From assembly GCA_036794825.1 (NCBI GenBank), contig DAIRGA010000021.1, positions 1 through 64,000 on the forward strand: a DNA stretch of 64,000 nt, written 5' to 3'. A model generated the notes under the pieces. The model was not told the DNA's origin. It was given only the letters and a program-made list of their open reading frames with translations, and ran no database searches. Each line of letters starts with the position of its first letter. Within the stretch, counting starts at the first letter, position 1. Both the position numbers and the translations under genes were made by a program. Shown piece by piece: positions 44,136-53,945 of this stretch. Source of the DNA: RZYY01 sp036794825. Its GTDB lineage: Bacteria > Bacteroidota > Bacteroidia > Bacteroidales > 4484-276.

Positions 44136-45530
44136 ATGAAAAAATCTCTCCTTTCTCTTTTGATGATCTTATTGATTGTCAGTATGTTTACGAATTGCGG
44201 TCAGCAGCAGGTCAAAGAACAACCCACAACCTTTCAACCGCGCGAAATGTTTTCAGTTCCCCAGCGAGAACCCGGTCAAACCGACGTGATCGAGTTGCGC
44301 TGCGAGCCTATCGAAAAGGTCCGGATTGCGGTTATAGGGCTGGGAATGCGCGGTTCTGACGCAGTCAGAAGATTGAGCTACCTCGAAGGCGCTACCATCA
44401 CTGTGTTGTGCGATGTGGTTCCGGAAAATGTGGAACAATCCCGGAAATTACTCGCCGAATTGGGAAAACCCGAAGCTGCCGGATTCACCGGTGCCGAGGA
44501 CTGGAAGGCCATCTGCAAACGAGATGATGTTGATCTGGTTTACGTCTGCACGCACTGGGACCTGCACACTCCGATTGCCGTAATGGCGATGGAGAACGGG
44601 AAACATGTAGCTCTGGAGGTGCCGGCAGCACTGACCATTGATGAGTGCTGGCAACTGGTGAATACCGCCGAAAAGACCCGCCGCCACTGCATGATGCTCG
44701 AAAACTGCAATTACGACTTCTTCGAAATGGCGACGCTGAATATGGCGCAGCAAGGCTTGTTCGGAGAAATTGTTCATGTCGAAGGCGCCTACATCCACGA
44801 CCTGCGCTGGCTTAACTTTGACGACAGCACCGGTTATTGGAATATGTGGAGGCTCAAACACAACGAAAAATACGACGGAAATCTATACCCGACCCACGGC
44901 CTTGGCCCAATAGCCCATATCCTCAATATTCATCGCGGCGACAAAATGGATTGGCTGGTTTCGGTCTCCAGCAAACAGTTCGGTATGACAGAATATGCCC
45001 GGGAAAAATTTGGCGAGAATTCGGATTATGCCAAAAGAGATTACCAAAAAGGCGATATGAACACCACCATCATCAAAACACACAAGGGTAAAACCATGAT
45101 GATCCAACACGATGTAACCAGTCCGAGACCTTACAGCCGCATCCATATGGTGAGCGGAACAAAAGGTTTTGCCCAAAAATGGCCGCGCACGGGCATCGCC
45201 CTCGAACCCGATGGACATTCGTGGCTCACCAATGCACAAATGGACTCAATGTTGGCAAAATACGAACACCCGATTGTTACCGAAGTCGGTCAGAAAGCCA
45301 AAGAGGTCGGCGGTCACGGCGGAATGGATTTCATCATGGACTACCGGCTGATCTATTGCCTTCGCAATGGATTGCCGCTCGATCAGGATGTTTACGACGC
45401 TGCCGAATGGTCGGCAATTATCGAACTATCCCGGTCTTCGGTAGTTAACAACGGGATGCCGGTTCAGATTCCCGATTTTACCCGGGGAGCCTGGCAAAAA
45501 CTCGACCGCGTTACCTATCACACAAACTGA
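44136..45530 (+). CDS. GH109-like Gfo/Idh/MocA family lipoprotein
   Basis: 464 residues. The lipoprotein signal ends F-T-N-C (Cys21). A Rossmann domain with A-V-I-G-L-G-M-R-G (65-73) binds NAD+. The catalytic domain shows T-H-G-L-G-P-I-A and G-G-H-G-G-M-D-F and ends with an S-S-V-V-N-N-G segment. These blocks match GH109 alpha-N-acetylgalactosaminidases, which use tightly bound NAD+ to cleave GalNAc. The family also has members with other specificities. The protein is exported, so it likely acts on host- or environment-derived glycans or in cell-envelope turnover. It lies 26 bases before the DPP IV gene. Confidence 0.85.
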   Translation: MKKSLLSLLMILLIVSMFTNCGQQQVKEQPTTFQPREMFSVPQREPGQTDVIELRCEPIEKVRIAVIGLGMRGSDAVRRLSYLEGATITVLCDVVPENVEQSRKLLAELGKPEAAGFTGAEDWKAICKRDDVDLVYVCTHWDLHTPIAVMAMENGKHVALEVPAALTIDECWQLVNTAEKTRRHCMMLENCNYDFFEMATLNMAQQGLFGEIVHVEGAYIHDLRWLNFDDSTGYWNMWRLKHNEKYDGNLYPTHGLGPIAHILNIHRGDKMDWLVSVSSKQFGMTEYAREKFGENSDYAKRDYQKGDMNTTIIKTHKGKTMMIQHDVTSPRPYSRIHMVSGTKGFAQKWPRTGIALEPDGHSWLTNAQMDSMLAKYEHPIVTEVGQKAKEVGGHGGMDFIMDYRLIYCLRNGLPLDQDVYDAAEWSAIIELSRSSVVNNGMPVQIPDFTRGAWQKLDRVTYHTN

Positions 45531-45556
45531 TTCTGCAATAATTAAATATCGAAAAC

Positions 45557-47746
45557 ATGAAAAAAATGCTGCCGCTTCTTGCCCTGATAGGGTTGATACT
45601 CAACCTTCAGGCTCAGGAAAAAAAAGAATTGACCCTTGACCTGGTTTTCAAATCCCGCGAGTTCGCTTCATCACGTATGCAGGGACTCCAGTCGCTCAGG
45701 GATGGAAAGCGATACGTTCAGCTCACCGGCGATTCCATTAATGCCTACAACTACGAAACCGGACAAATGGACGAGGTGATCGTGATATCGGCCGAACTCA
45801 TACCGGCGGGCGATTCAGTGCCGGTACCACTCTATGATTTCGAGTTCAGCAGCGATGAAAGCAAAATCCTCTTTGCCACCGAAACCGATCCCATTTACCG
45901 CTATTCCTCGCGCTCCAAATATTATGTTTTTGATCGTAAAACGCGGGATATCAAAGCTTTATCCAAGAATGGAAAGCAAGGTCTTGCCGATTTTTCTCCC
46001 GATGCTTCAAAAGTGGCCTTTGTGCGCGATAACAATCTGTTTATTAGTGATTTAAAGACAGGGGAGGAGAAGCAGATCACCTTCGACGGGCTCGACCGGC
46101 ACATCATCAACGGTACCACCGACTGGGTGTATGAAGAGGAATTTGCTCTAATTAAAGGGTTTCACTGGTCGCCGGATGGAAAAAAGATCGCTTTCATGCG
46201 TTTCGACGAAAGCAATGTGAAGGAATGGTGGTTGCCCAACTACGGCGAGCTTTACCCGGAGTACCACCGCTATAAATATCCGAAAGCCGGCGAGGCCAAC
46301 TCCATCGTAACCGTTCATATGTATGATCTTGAAACAGGCAGGACAACCCCGATGGATACCGGTGAAGAGACCGATCAGTACATCCCCCGAATCCGCTGGA
46401 CCCAAAACCCGGAATCACTGGCCATTTTCAGGGTAAACCGCCTTCAAAACAAGCTCGAAATCCTGCTTGCTGATGCCCGTTCGGGTGTTTCAAATGTAAT
46501 TTACACTGAGGAGAATAAATATTACTTCGACGAAAACAATTACGATAACATCGTTTTTCTGGAAAACGGTAAAGAGTTCATTATCAAAAGTGAAAAGGAT
46601 GGATATAATCACCTCTACCTGCACGACATGAGCGGAAAGCAGATCAACCGGATCACTACCGGAAACTGGGAGGTAACCAATGTTCTGGGGATTGACCAGA
46701 AGAACCGGAAAGTCTATTATGAATCCACCGAAATTTCACCTATGGAGCGCAATGTCTATGTGGTGGGTTTTGATGGCAAAGGAAAAAAAGCATTAACCCC
46801 GCAAAAGGGCTGGAACATTGCCCAGTTCAGTGCCGATTTCAGTTATTTTATGAAGATATTCAGCGATGCTGCCACTCCGCCGGTTTATACTGTCAACCGG
46901 GGCAATGACGGAAGCCTCGTAAGGTCTGTAATGGATAACCAGAAACTCATCGAAAAGCGCGCTGAGTATGGCCTTTCGCCAAAGGAATTTTTCACAATCA
47001 CAACATCTGAAGGTGTTGAGCTGAATGCCTGGAGGATCATGCCGCACAATTTCGACCCGGCCAAAAAATACCCGGTGATGTTCACCATCTATGGCGGCCC
47101 TGGCTCGCAAACCGTGCGCAACTCCTTTGCCGGCGAGATGTGGGAGCAATACCTTGCCCAGGAGGGAATTATGGTGGTGTCGGTGGATAACCGCGGCACG
47201 GGTTTCCGGGGCGAAGAGTTCAAGAAAATGACCTATCTGCAGTTGGGAAAATATGAGACCATTGACCAGATCGAAGCCGCTAAGTACCTGGCCACTCTGC
47301 CTTATGTTGACGAAACCAAAATCGGCATATTTGGCTGGAGTTATGGAGGTTATATGTCAACGCTCTGCATCACCAAAGGCGCAGACATTTTCGATGTGGC
47401 CATTGCTGTGGCCCCCGTCACCAACTGGCGGTTTTACGACAACATTTACACCGAGCGATTCATGCGCACGCCTCAGGAAAATCCCGATGGCTACGACGAT
47501 AATTCGCCGATCAACCACGTGGATAAAATGAAAGGGAAATACCTGCTGGTGCATGGTATGTCCGACGACAATGTGCATCCCGAAAACACCTACGACCTGA
47601 TCACCGCTCTGGTTGCTGCCGACAAGGATTTCGAGCTGATGCTCTATCCCAACTCAAACCATGGAATCTACACCGGCAGAAACACACGGTTCCATCTGTA
47701 CAAAAAGATGACGGATTTTCTTTTGGAGAATTTGAAAGGGGAATAA
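45557..47746 (+). CDS. Dipeptidyl peptidase IV (S9B family)
   Basis: 729 residues. A signal peptide ends L-Q-A-Q. The N-terminal beta-propeller carries the D-W-V-Y-E-E-E-F segment (Glu193-Glu195) that binds the substrate amino terminus. The hydrolase domain has the nucleophile Ser595 in G-W-S-Y-G-G, Asp670 in H-G-M-S-D-D-N-V-H and His702 in S-N-H-G. The enzyme releases X-Pro or X-Ala dipeptides from peptide N-termini in the periplasm, typical of asaccharolytic or proteolytic Bacteroidota. Confidence 0.95.
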   Translation: MKKMLPLLALIGLILNLQAQEKKELTLDLVFKSREFASSRMQGLQSLRDGKRYVQLTGDSINAYNYETGQMDEVIVISAELIPAGDSVPVPLYDFEFSSDESKILFATETDPIYRYSSRSKYYVFDRKTRDIKALSKNGKQGLADFSPDASKVAFVRDNNLFISDLKTGEEKQITFDGLDRHIINGTTDWVYEEEFALIKGFHWSPDGKKIAFMRFDESNVKEWWLPNYGELYPEYHRYKYPKAGEANSIVTVHMYDLETGRTTPMDTGEETDQYIPRIRWTQNPESLAIFRVNRLQNKLEILLADARSGVSNVIYTEENKYYFDENNYDNIVFLENGKEFIIKSEKDGYNHLYLHDMSGKQINRITTGNWEVTNVLGIDQKNRKVYYESTEISPMERNVYVVGFDGKGKKALTPQKGWNIAQFSADFSYFMKIFSDAATPPVYTVNRGNDGSLVRSVMDNQKLIEKRAEYGLSPKEFFTITTSEGVELNAWRIMPHNFDPAKKYPVMFTIYGGPGSQTVRNSFAGEMWEQYLAQEGIMVVSVDNRGTGFRGEEFKKMTYLQLGKYETIDQIEAAKYLATLPYVDETKIGIFGWSYGGYMSTLCITKGADIFDVAIAVAPVTNWRFYDNIYTERFMRTPQENPDGYDDNSPINHVDKMKGKYLLVHGMSDDNVHPENTYDLITALVAADKDFELMLYPNSNHGIYTGRNTRFHLYKKMTDFLLENLKGE

Positions 47747-47758
47747 GTCGGGTTTGGA

Positions 47759-49930
47759 TTACAACCCATTCATCTTCAGTTCAATCTCAGTTTTAATGCC
47801 TTCAAGCTCCTTGATGAGGGGTCTGAAATTCCACACGAAAGCGGAGTTGCGCCAGAGATATATCAGCTCGTGATTCTCCGTTGATCTCTCTTTTCGGATT
47901 TTTCGCAACAGCAAAATGATCTCGTCCAAATCCTTTTCCAACTCCGGAAAATCAACAGGATAGCTAAGGTTTTGCAAAGCGCTGATGACCGAGTCGAATG
48001 CCCGGTTGATCTTTTCAACATAATTGTTGATGGCAAAAATCAGGTCTTTGGAATCATCTCCAAAGTTGCCGTTTGCGGCGTTCAGATCCATGGAACGCAA
48101 CGTATGACTGAGCCTTTTGATGTAGATCCTGATTTTTATCCCATGGGTAAGCGTTTTCACCTGAACTACTTCATTTTTAGCGGCTTCCATCAGGTCGTCC
48201 ATTTTTTTAAACTGTTGATCAATACCGGATTTCAGCGCCATTTTTTCCTTTTCAGGATTATCACCGGTCAGCGATTTTACGATCAGGTTGAAGTAGATCT
48301 TTTCTTTTTCCAGTGATGCGGCCAGCGCCAGGGCAAGGTTTTTCCGTGCTTTTTCGGGCCAGAGCAGCGACGATAGCGCAATAACCATCACCACAACCCC
48401 GGTGGTATAAATTACCCGCAGAACGATCAGCCGCTCATGCTGTGCGTAAAGAATCGAGAACACACAGATAATGAGGAAGGTAAGAACCATTACCATGTAA
48501 AAGGGTTTGTCGAGGTTGGCCATCCAGATCATCAGAAAGGCAGCGATGAGGAGCGTTGCGTAAAAGAAGATGCCTTCGGGTTGAACCATTGAAAGAAAGG
48601 CAAACGCGATCAGACCGCCCGCTATCGTTCCCCAGAGCCTTTCGAGGCCTGTACGGATGGAAATTCCAAGATTGGGTCGGATCAGAAGCACTGCGAAGAG
48701 TACCAGCCAGTAGCCAAATTCGGGTTCGTAAAATCTGAAAAACGCCTGCGCCGTGCCAACGATGATGGCCGATCGCAATCCAAACCGAAAAGCAGGATTG
48801 GACATGCTCAGGCTGCCCCTTACACCCGCCAGGCTTCGAAAGAACCCGGCAGCCTTTTTCTTTGCCGAAAATTCCGGAATTTCGATTATGGCTTCCGGGC
48901 GGAAGATTTTCAGCTCATTCAGCAAATCCTGCAAAACACCGAGCGCGTTAAACACTGCCACCCATTCCTCCCTGGATGCTTCCGCCGGATGGTGATGGAA
49001 CCTTTCAAGGTAATTCTCCTGAAACTTTGTGATTTCATTCAGCCATAGATCCAATTCATTCTTTCTCTCGCTACAACGCTCCGGATGCAACATGGCCGTT
49101 AAATGCTGCAAAACCGATAACAGTTTTGGTTCATTGATAATCAGCTTGTTAAAAAGCGAAGAATCCCACACGCCCGCTCTTAATTGCCAGATCATCACCA
49201 GGTTTTCGTAGATTTTTTCGATGGATAGCGAAAGTTTCATTAATCTCCCCTCGTCGCTCTCCTCCGAGGTGGTCTGGATGTGAAAAAGCTGCCACAGGCG
49301 CCGGAATTCGTTGATTGATTTCCTCAAAGCATAGCTGCTCTTTTGGGTTTCGGTAATGGCTGTGTTCAGGTCAGGGTAACCATTGGTAACTGAGCTGAGG
49401 TACTTTTCCAGGCCGGCAATCATAAAGCGGGTTTGCAGTTGAAGTCGTCGGCGCGGTTTGGTTGGAAACACCCTGAAATGAAGCACGTACACCAAAGCTG
49501 TGACCATTGCAAACATTCCGGAATATTTCAGCCCGGTCTCAAGACTGTTCGAAAACGCCATTTCCACCACACTTACCGATAAAATTACAATCGCAGGAAA
49601 ATCCGGAACGATCTTCAGTCCGATGAGGAAAAATACCGCAAAGGCAAACAGGAAAACGAAAATGACCGACACAACCTCATTATCACCGATGAATGAAATA
49701 GGAAGCGAGATCAAAGTCATGATCGAACCGGTGAGCAAAAGGGTGAATTTCCGCTCCTCAATGGTTGACCCGTATTGGGAACGGCTGAAAAGCAATGCCG
49801 AGATAACTGCCAGCAGCGCAAACTTTGGCTCATTGTAAAAGATGAACATCGGCAGGATAACCGCTGCAAATGTTTTCAGACTTCTTTTTGCAGCCAGGAA
49901 TCCGGGATCGGTTTCGTTGAGAAAAGTCAT
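47759..49930 (-). CDS. FUSC family inner-membrane protein (YccS/YhfK type)
   Basis: About 723 residues. The frame is open to a TTG at 49954, but a TACTTTTG -7 element occupies 49952-49959, so I chose the ATG at 49930 (M-T-F-L-N-E-T-D-P). The protein has two blocks of about six membrane helices, each followed by a cytoplasmic helical region. The second block contains F-G-Y-W-L-V-L-F-A-V-L-L-I-R-P and G-T-I-A-G-G-L-I-A-F, the FUSC (fusaric acid resistance protein-like) signature. A role in export of aromatic acids or similar compounds is suggested by the family only. It converges with the DPP IV gene. Confidence 0.85.
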   Translation of the reverse strand: MTFLNETDPGFLAAKRSLKTFAAVILPMFIFYNEPKFALLAVISALLFSRSQYGSTIEERKFTLLLTGSIMTLISLPISFIGDNEVVSVIFVFLFAFAVFFLIGLKIVPDFPAIVILSVSVVEMAFSNSLETGLKYSGMFAMVTALVYVLHFRVFPTKPRRRLQLQTRFMIAGLEKYLSSVTNGYPDLNTAITETQKSSYALRKSINEFRRLWQLFHIQTTSEESDEGRLMKLSLSIEKIYENLVMIWQLRAGVWDSSLFNKLIINEPKLLSVLQHLTAMLHPERCSERKNELDLWLNEITKFQENYLERFHHHPAEASREEWVAVFNALGVLQDLLNELKIFRPEAIIEIPEFSAKKKAAGFFRSLAGVRGSLSMSNPAFRFGLRSAIIVGTAQAFFRFYEPEFGYWLVLFAVLLIRPNLGISIRTGLERLWGTIAGGLIAFAFLSMVQPEGIFFYATLLIAAFLMIWMANLDKPFYMVMVLTFLIICVFSILYAQHERLIVLRVIYTTGVVVMVIALSSLLWPEKARKNLALALAASLEKEKIYFNLIVKSLTGDNPEKEKMALKSGIDQQFKKMDDLMEAAKNEVVQVKTLTHGIKIRIYIKRLSHTLRSMDLNAANGNFGDDSKDLIFAINNYVEKINRAFDSVISALQNLSYPVDFPELEKDLDEIILLLRKIRKERSTENHELIYLWRNSAFVWNFRPLIKELEGIKTEIELKMNGL

Positions 49931-49951
49931 TGGAAACTTTAAAAGCATGGG

Positions 49952-49959
49952 CAAAAGTA
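49952..49959 (-). promoter_or_regulatory. -7 element before the FUSC gene
   Basis: The complement reads TACTTTTG, matching TAnnTTTG. A -33 box with normal spacing is not clear. It argues for the downstream ATG at 49930. Confidence 0.4.
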
Positions 49960-50350
49960 GCTAAGTTTTGCCAAAAGCCTTTCCTGACCCACTGAGGCTG
50001 TGAGCTACTTTTGCAGGTGATTTACCGGTTGACTGTTTTTCATTCATTATCATTATTCGATATTCGATATTCCATGTTCGATATTCCCTGCCTGCAAGGC
50101 AGTCAGGCAGGAATAATCCAATTCACCCCGTGAATGATACCAAACCCACACCAAACCTGAAACTACGGTGGTTTATGTGTGCAATTCACGGGGTGAATTT
50201 TTCATTCAACATTCGATATTCCATGTTCGAAATTCAATATTCGATAAACCAATTCACCATTGCTGAATCCGTCTGTTCAAAGACGAGCAGACATCAATGT
50301 CGGCTAACAGGGATAATTTGTAATTTTACCGTTCAAAATTCAGCTTTTAA
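49955..50350. repeat. Repeat-rich non-coding region with nested direct and inverted repeats
   Basis: A 25-base sequence (ATTCGATATTCC, then ATGTTCGATATTC) occurs at 50062-50086 and again at 50211-50235 with one change. Between the copies lie an 8-base perfect inverted repeat (CCTGCCTG 50087-50094/CAGGCAGG 50104-50111) and a larger imperfect inverted repeat. The arms of the larger one are AATTCACCCCGTGAAT (50120-50135) and its complement (50183-50199), with partly pairing sequence between. No ORF is plausible. It resembles REP- or MITE-like elements dispersed in Bacteroidota intergenic regions. A TACTTTTG element on the plus strand at 50006-50013 is the only promoter-like sequence. Confidence 0.65.
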
Positions 50351-53296
50351 ATGGACAGATCAATGGCGCTTAAGGCGCTCAAGCAGCTTAAACCGACCCT
50401 TGAGGGCGATTTATTCACCGATAATGCCACCCGTATTCTTTACGCTACCGATGCATCGGCTTACAGGGAGATGCCGCTTGCCGTGGCTAAGCCGAAAAGC
50501 AAGGAGGATATCCGCCGGCTGGTATTGTTTGCCGGGCAGCACAAAATCCCACTGATTCCGCGTGGCGCCGGAACTTCACTTGCCGGTCAGGTGGTTGGTC
50601 AGGGGATCGTTGTGGATGTTTCGATGTACATGAACAGGATTCTGGAAATCAACGCAGCGCAGCATTGGGTGAGGGTGCAGCCCGGAGTGGTGCTGGATGA
50701 ACTGAACATAGAACTGGAAAAATACGGCCTCTTTTTCGGTCCCGAAACCAGTACTTCCAACCGGTGTGTAATCGGTGGAATGGTGGGAAACAACTCTTGC
50801 GGCGCCCACTCGCTGATTTACGGAAGCACACGTGAGCACACCCTCGAACTGGAAGCAATTTTAAGCGACGGCTCCAAGACTGTTTTCAGGTCGCTGAACC
50901 TGAAAGAATTTGAAAACAAACAGATCGGCGATAGCCTGGAAAACAGAATTTACCGCAACATTGCCGGGATTCTATCTCTACCCGCAAACCAGGAGCAGAT
51001 CCGTGCTGAGTACCCCGACCCTGTTGTAAAACGCAGAAACACAGGCTATGCCATTGATCTGCTGCTTGAAACGGAGCCTTTTGCAGGGAATCAGACCCCT
51101 TTCAACTTTTGTAAACTGCTGGCCGGTTCGGAAGGAACCCTTGCCTTTACCACCGAAATCAAACTGAATCTTGTCCCGCTGCCACCAAGGGTCAAAGGGC
51201 TGGTTTGTGTTCATTTCAAACGCCTTGAAGATGCTTTTCATGCCAACCTGATTGCCCTGAAACATAAGCCCGGAGCTGTGGAGCTGATGGATGATATTAT
51301 TCTGCAGCAGACTAAGGACAACCTGGAACAGGCACGCAACCGTTTCTTTGTCCAGGGCGATCCTGCCGCCATCCTGATTATCGAGTTTGCCCGCGACACC
51401 AAAGAAGAGATACTTGCCATTGCGGAGCAGATGGAGGCAGATATGCGGGCTGCCGGCCTGGGATATCACTTTCCGCGGGTTTTTGACGCTGACATCAGGC
51501 GGGTGTGGGCTTTGCGAAAAGCCGGTCTTGGCCTGCTCTCGAACATCCCCGGCGATGCAAAACCCGTTTCGCTGGTAGAAGATACTGCCGTCAATCCAGA
51601 GGTGCTACCACAATATCTTGCTGAATTTCAATTACTTCTCGATAGGCATAACCTTACGGCTGTGTATCACGCGCACATTGCTACCGGCGAACTACACCTG
51701 CGTCCGGTGCTCGACCTGAAGAATCCAAAAGATGTGGAGCTTTTTTATACCATAGCGCTGGAAACTGCCAGGCTGGTGAAGAAGTACCGGGGTTCGCTCA
51801 GCGGCGAGCACGGCGATGGACGGCTTCGCGGCGAGTTTATCCCCATGATGATCGGCGAACACAACTACCGGTTGCTCAAGGAGATTAAGCAGACCTGGGA
51901 CCCGCAGAATATCTTCAATCCGGGAAAAATCACCGACACTCCTTCGATGAAGTCCAGTCTGCGGTATGAACCGGGAAAGAACACAAGGGAGCTCAGAACG
52001 ATTTTTGACTTTTCTGACGACCATGGAATGATGCGGGCAGTGGAAAAATGCAATGGATCGGGCGATTGCCGCAAAACGGAGATTGTTGGCGGTACCATGT
52101 GCCCAAGCTACATGGCCACCCGCAACGAAAGCCACACCACAAGGGCCAGAGCCAACACGCTGCGGGAGTTCCTTACCCATTCGCCAAAACGTAATCCCTT
52201 CAACCATCACGAAATTTTCCAGGTGATGGACCTCTGCCTTTCCTGCAAAGGCTGCAAGTCCGAGTGCCCGTCGAGTGTGGACATTGCCCGCTACAAGGCC
52301 GAATTTCTGCAGCACTGGTACGACGAACACGGCATCCCCCTGCGTACCCGCGTTATCGCTTACATCTCAGCATTGAACCGCCTCGGGATGCTCCTTCCGG
52401 CGATGACCAATTTTTTCTTTACCAACAAATTCACCTCAGGTTTCCTGAAGTCGCTACTGGGCTTTGCTCCAAAACGATCCATTCCCTTGTTATATCGTCA
52501 TACTTTAACCTATTGGCTCACAAATAACAAGAAAGCGCTTACACCGACCCAACCGAAAAATGGCGCAGTTTACCTTTTTGTGGATGAGTTCACGGAATAC
52601 AACGACACTGAAATCGGTATAAAAGCCGTGGAGTTGCTCAGCAGACTTGGGTATGAGGTAAAGATCGCTCCTCACAAAGAGAGTGGTCGGACATTCCTTT
52701 CGAAGGGTTTGGTTAGAAAAGCGGCAAAGTTGGCCAATTATAACGTCAATGCGTTTAAGGACATCGTGAATGACGAAACTCCACTGATCGGCATTGAACC
52801 GTCGGGGATACTCTCTTTCAGGGATGAATACCCCGATTTGGTAGATAAATCGCTGAGAAACACAGCCAGATTGCTGGCAAAAAATGCCTTGATGTTCGAC
52901 GAATTCTTTGAGCGGGAGATGAAAGCAGGCAGGATTTCAAAAAACCTGTTTACTTCAGATCACCTGAAGATCAAACTGCACGGACATTGCCATCAGAAAT
53001 CGCTCGCATCCATAGCGCCGACGGTAGCTATGTTATCTTTCCCGGAAAACTTTGAGGTTGAGGAGATTAAAAGTGGTTGTTGCGGCATGGCCGGCTCATT
53101 TGGCTACGAGGCCGAGCATTATGAAGTTTCGATGAAAGTGGGTGAACTGGTGCTTTTTCCCGAGGTTCGCAAAACTCCGGAGGAGGTGGTTATTTCGGCG
53201 CCCGGAACCTCATGCCGTCATCAGATCATGGATGGAACCGGTAGGATGGCTCTTCATCCGATTGAAATAATGCACAATGCATTGGCAAAATTCTGA
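50351..53296 (+). CDS. FAD-linked oxidase fused to Fe-S subunit (D-lactate/glycolate dehydrogenase-like)
   Basis: 981 residues. The N-terminal PCMH-type FAD domain has P-R-G-A-G-T-S-L-A-G-Q (about 76-86) and N-S-C-G-A-H-S. The FAD-oxidase C domain includes H-I-A-T-G-E-L-H and the hallmark S-G-E-H-G-D-G-R. Fe-S motifs follow: C-N-G-S-G-D-C-R with M-C-P-S-Y, then C-x-x-C-x-x-C-x-x-x-C-P. The C-terminal cysteine-rich CCG domain has H-G-H-C-H-Q-K and S-G-C-C-G-M-A-G-S-F-G. This fusion corresponds to GlcD plus GlcF, as in fused respiratory D-lactate or 2-hydroxyacid dehydrogenases. It oxidises a 2-hydroxyacid and passes electrons to quinone or another carrier at the inner membrane. The substrate is not set by motifs. 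Confidence 0.9.
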   Translation: MDRSMALKALKQLKPTLEGDLFTDNATRILYATDASAYREMPLAVAKPKSKEDIRRLVLFAGQHKIPLIPRGAGTSLAGQVVGQGIVVDVSMYMNRILEINAAQHWVRVQPGVVLDELNIELEKYGLFFGPETSTSNRCVIGGMVGNNSCGAHSLIYGSTREHTLELEAILSDGSKTVFRSLNLKEFENKQIGDSLENRIYRNIAGILSLPANQEQIRAEYPDPVVKRRNTGYAIDLLLETEPFAGNQTPFNFCKLLAGSEGTLAFTTEIKLNLVPLPPRVKGLVCVHFKRLEDAFHANLIALKHKPGAVELMDDIILQQTKDNLEQARNRFFVQGDPAAILIIEFARDTKEEILAIAEQMEADMRAAGLGYHFPRVFDADIRRVWALRKAGLGLLSNIPGDAKPVSLVEDTAVNPEVLPQYLAEFQLLLDRHNLTAVYHAHIATGELHLRPVLDLKNPKDVELFYTIALETARLVKKYRGSLSGEHGDGRLRGEFIPMMIGEHNYRLLKEIKQTWDPQNIFNPGKITDTPSMKSSLRYEPGKNTRELRTIFDFSDDHGMMRAVEKCNGSGDCRKTEIVGGTMCPSYMATRNESHTTRARANTLREFLTHSPKRNPFNHHEIFQVMDLCLSCKGCKSECPSSVDIARYKAEFLQHWYDEHGIPLRTRVIAYISALNRLGMLLPAMTNFFFTNKFTSGFLKSLLGFAPKRSIPLLYRHTLTYWLTNNKKALTPTQPKNGAVYLFVDEFTEYNDTEIGIKAVELLSRLGYEVKIAPHKESGRTFLSKGLVRKAAKLANYNVNAFKDIVNDETPLIGIEPSGILSFRDEYPDLVDKSLRNTARLLAKNALMFDEFFEREMKAGRISKNLFTSDHLKIKLHGHCHQKSLASIAPTVAMLSFPENFEVEEIKSGCCGMAGSFGYEAEHYEVSMKVGELVLFPEVRKTPEEVVISAPGTSCRHQIMDGTGRMALHPIEIMHNALAKF

Positions 53297-53367
53297 CATC
53301 AGGCAGCCAAAATCCAAAACCAATTTATCAGACAAAATATTGATAATCATTGCTTTTAAATAAAAAA

Positions 53368-53387
53368 ACTCCCCGTTTCCGGGGAGT
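53368..53387 (-). terminator. Hairpin with T-run on the minus strand
   Basis: ACTCCCCG (53368-53375) pairs perfectly with CGGGGAGT (53380-53387) around a 4-base loop. Seven A at 53362-53368 become a T run on the minus strand; on the plus strand no T run follows. Both flanking genes are on the plus strand, so either it terminates antisense transcription or it works on the plus strand as a T-less stem. Confidence 0.5.
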
Positions 53388-53471
53388 CGTTGCAAGTAGT
53401 AAGTTAATTAATAAAATTAGTTAGACCTAAAACAAACAATCGTTAAACGCACATTCAACAGCTAATATTTC

Positions 53472-53945
53472 ATGGAAAATAAAATCCAACCGCAAATCAC
53501 TGTCCGAGAAGCGCATCCATCAGAGCAGGAGGCGATAGTGCATTTTCAGATCGAAATGGCCTGGGAAACAGAAAAAGTTACACTGCAACCCGACACTATT
53601 AAAAAAGGAGTGAAAGCTGTGTTTGAAAATCCACACCTTGGCAGTTACTTTATTGCCGAAAATAACGGTGAAGTGATTGCCAGCCTGATGGTAACCTACG
53701 AATGGAGCGACTGGCGCAATTCGCTGGTTTGGTGGCTGCAATCGGTGTATGTCATTCCTCAGTACCGCAGGCACGGAGTTTTCAGGAAAATGTACGAACA
53801 TGTCCGCAACCTTGTGATTGAAAATGAGAATGTAGCCGGAATCAGGCTCTACATGATCCATCACAATGAGGTGGCAGGCCGTGTTTACGAACAAATGGGA
53901 ATGGACGGCAATCACTACCGCCTGTTTGAATGGATGAAGTCTTGA
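53472..53945 (+). CDS. GNAT family N-acetyltransferase
   Basis: 157 residues with the GNAT fold: V-R-E-A-H-P near the start, V-I-A-S-L-M-V-T strand, and the acetyl-CoA loop around S-V-Y-V-I-P-Q-Y-R-R-H-G-V-F (the R/Q-x-x-G/A motif as R-R-H-G). The end Y-E-Q-M-G-M-D-G-N-H-Y-R-L-F-E resembles the usual Y-E-K-x-G-F motif. The substrate is unknown. Confidence 0.9.
   Translation: MENKIQPQITVREAHPSEQEAIVHFQIEMAWETEKVTLQPDTIKKGVKAVFENPHLGSYFIAENNGEVIASLMVTYEWSDWRNSLVWWLQSVYVIPQYRRHGVFRKMYEHVRNLVIENENVAGIRLYMIHHNEVAGRVYEQMGMDGNHYRLFEWMKS

Noticed and set aside
50087..50199. CRISPR-like array in the repeat region
   Set aside because: Only two direct copies, no regular spacers and no cas genes in the window.
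51692..52330. Minus-strand ORF of 212 codons within the FAD/Fe-S gene
   Set aside because: Lies antisense to conserved Fe-S motifs and has no recognisable domain.
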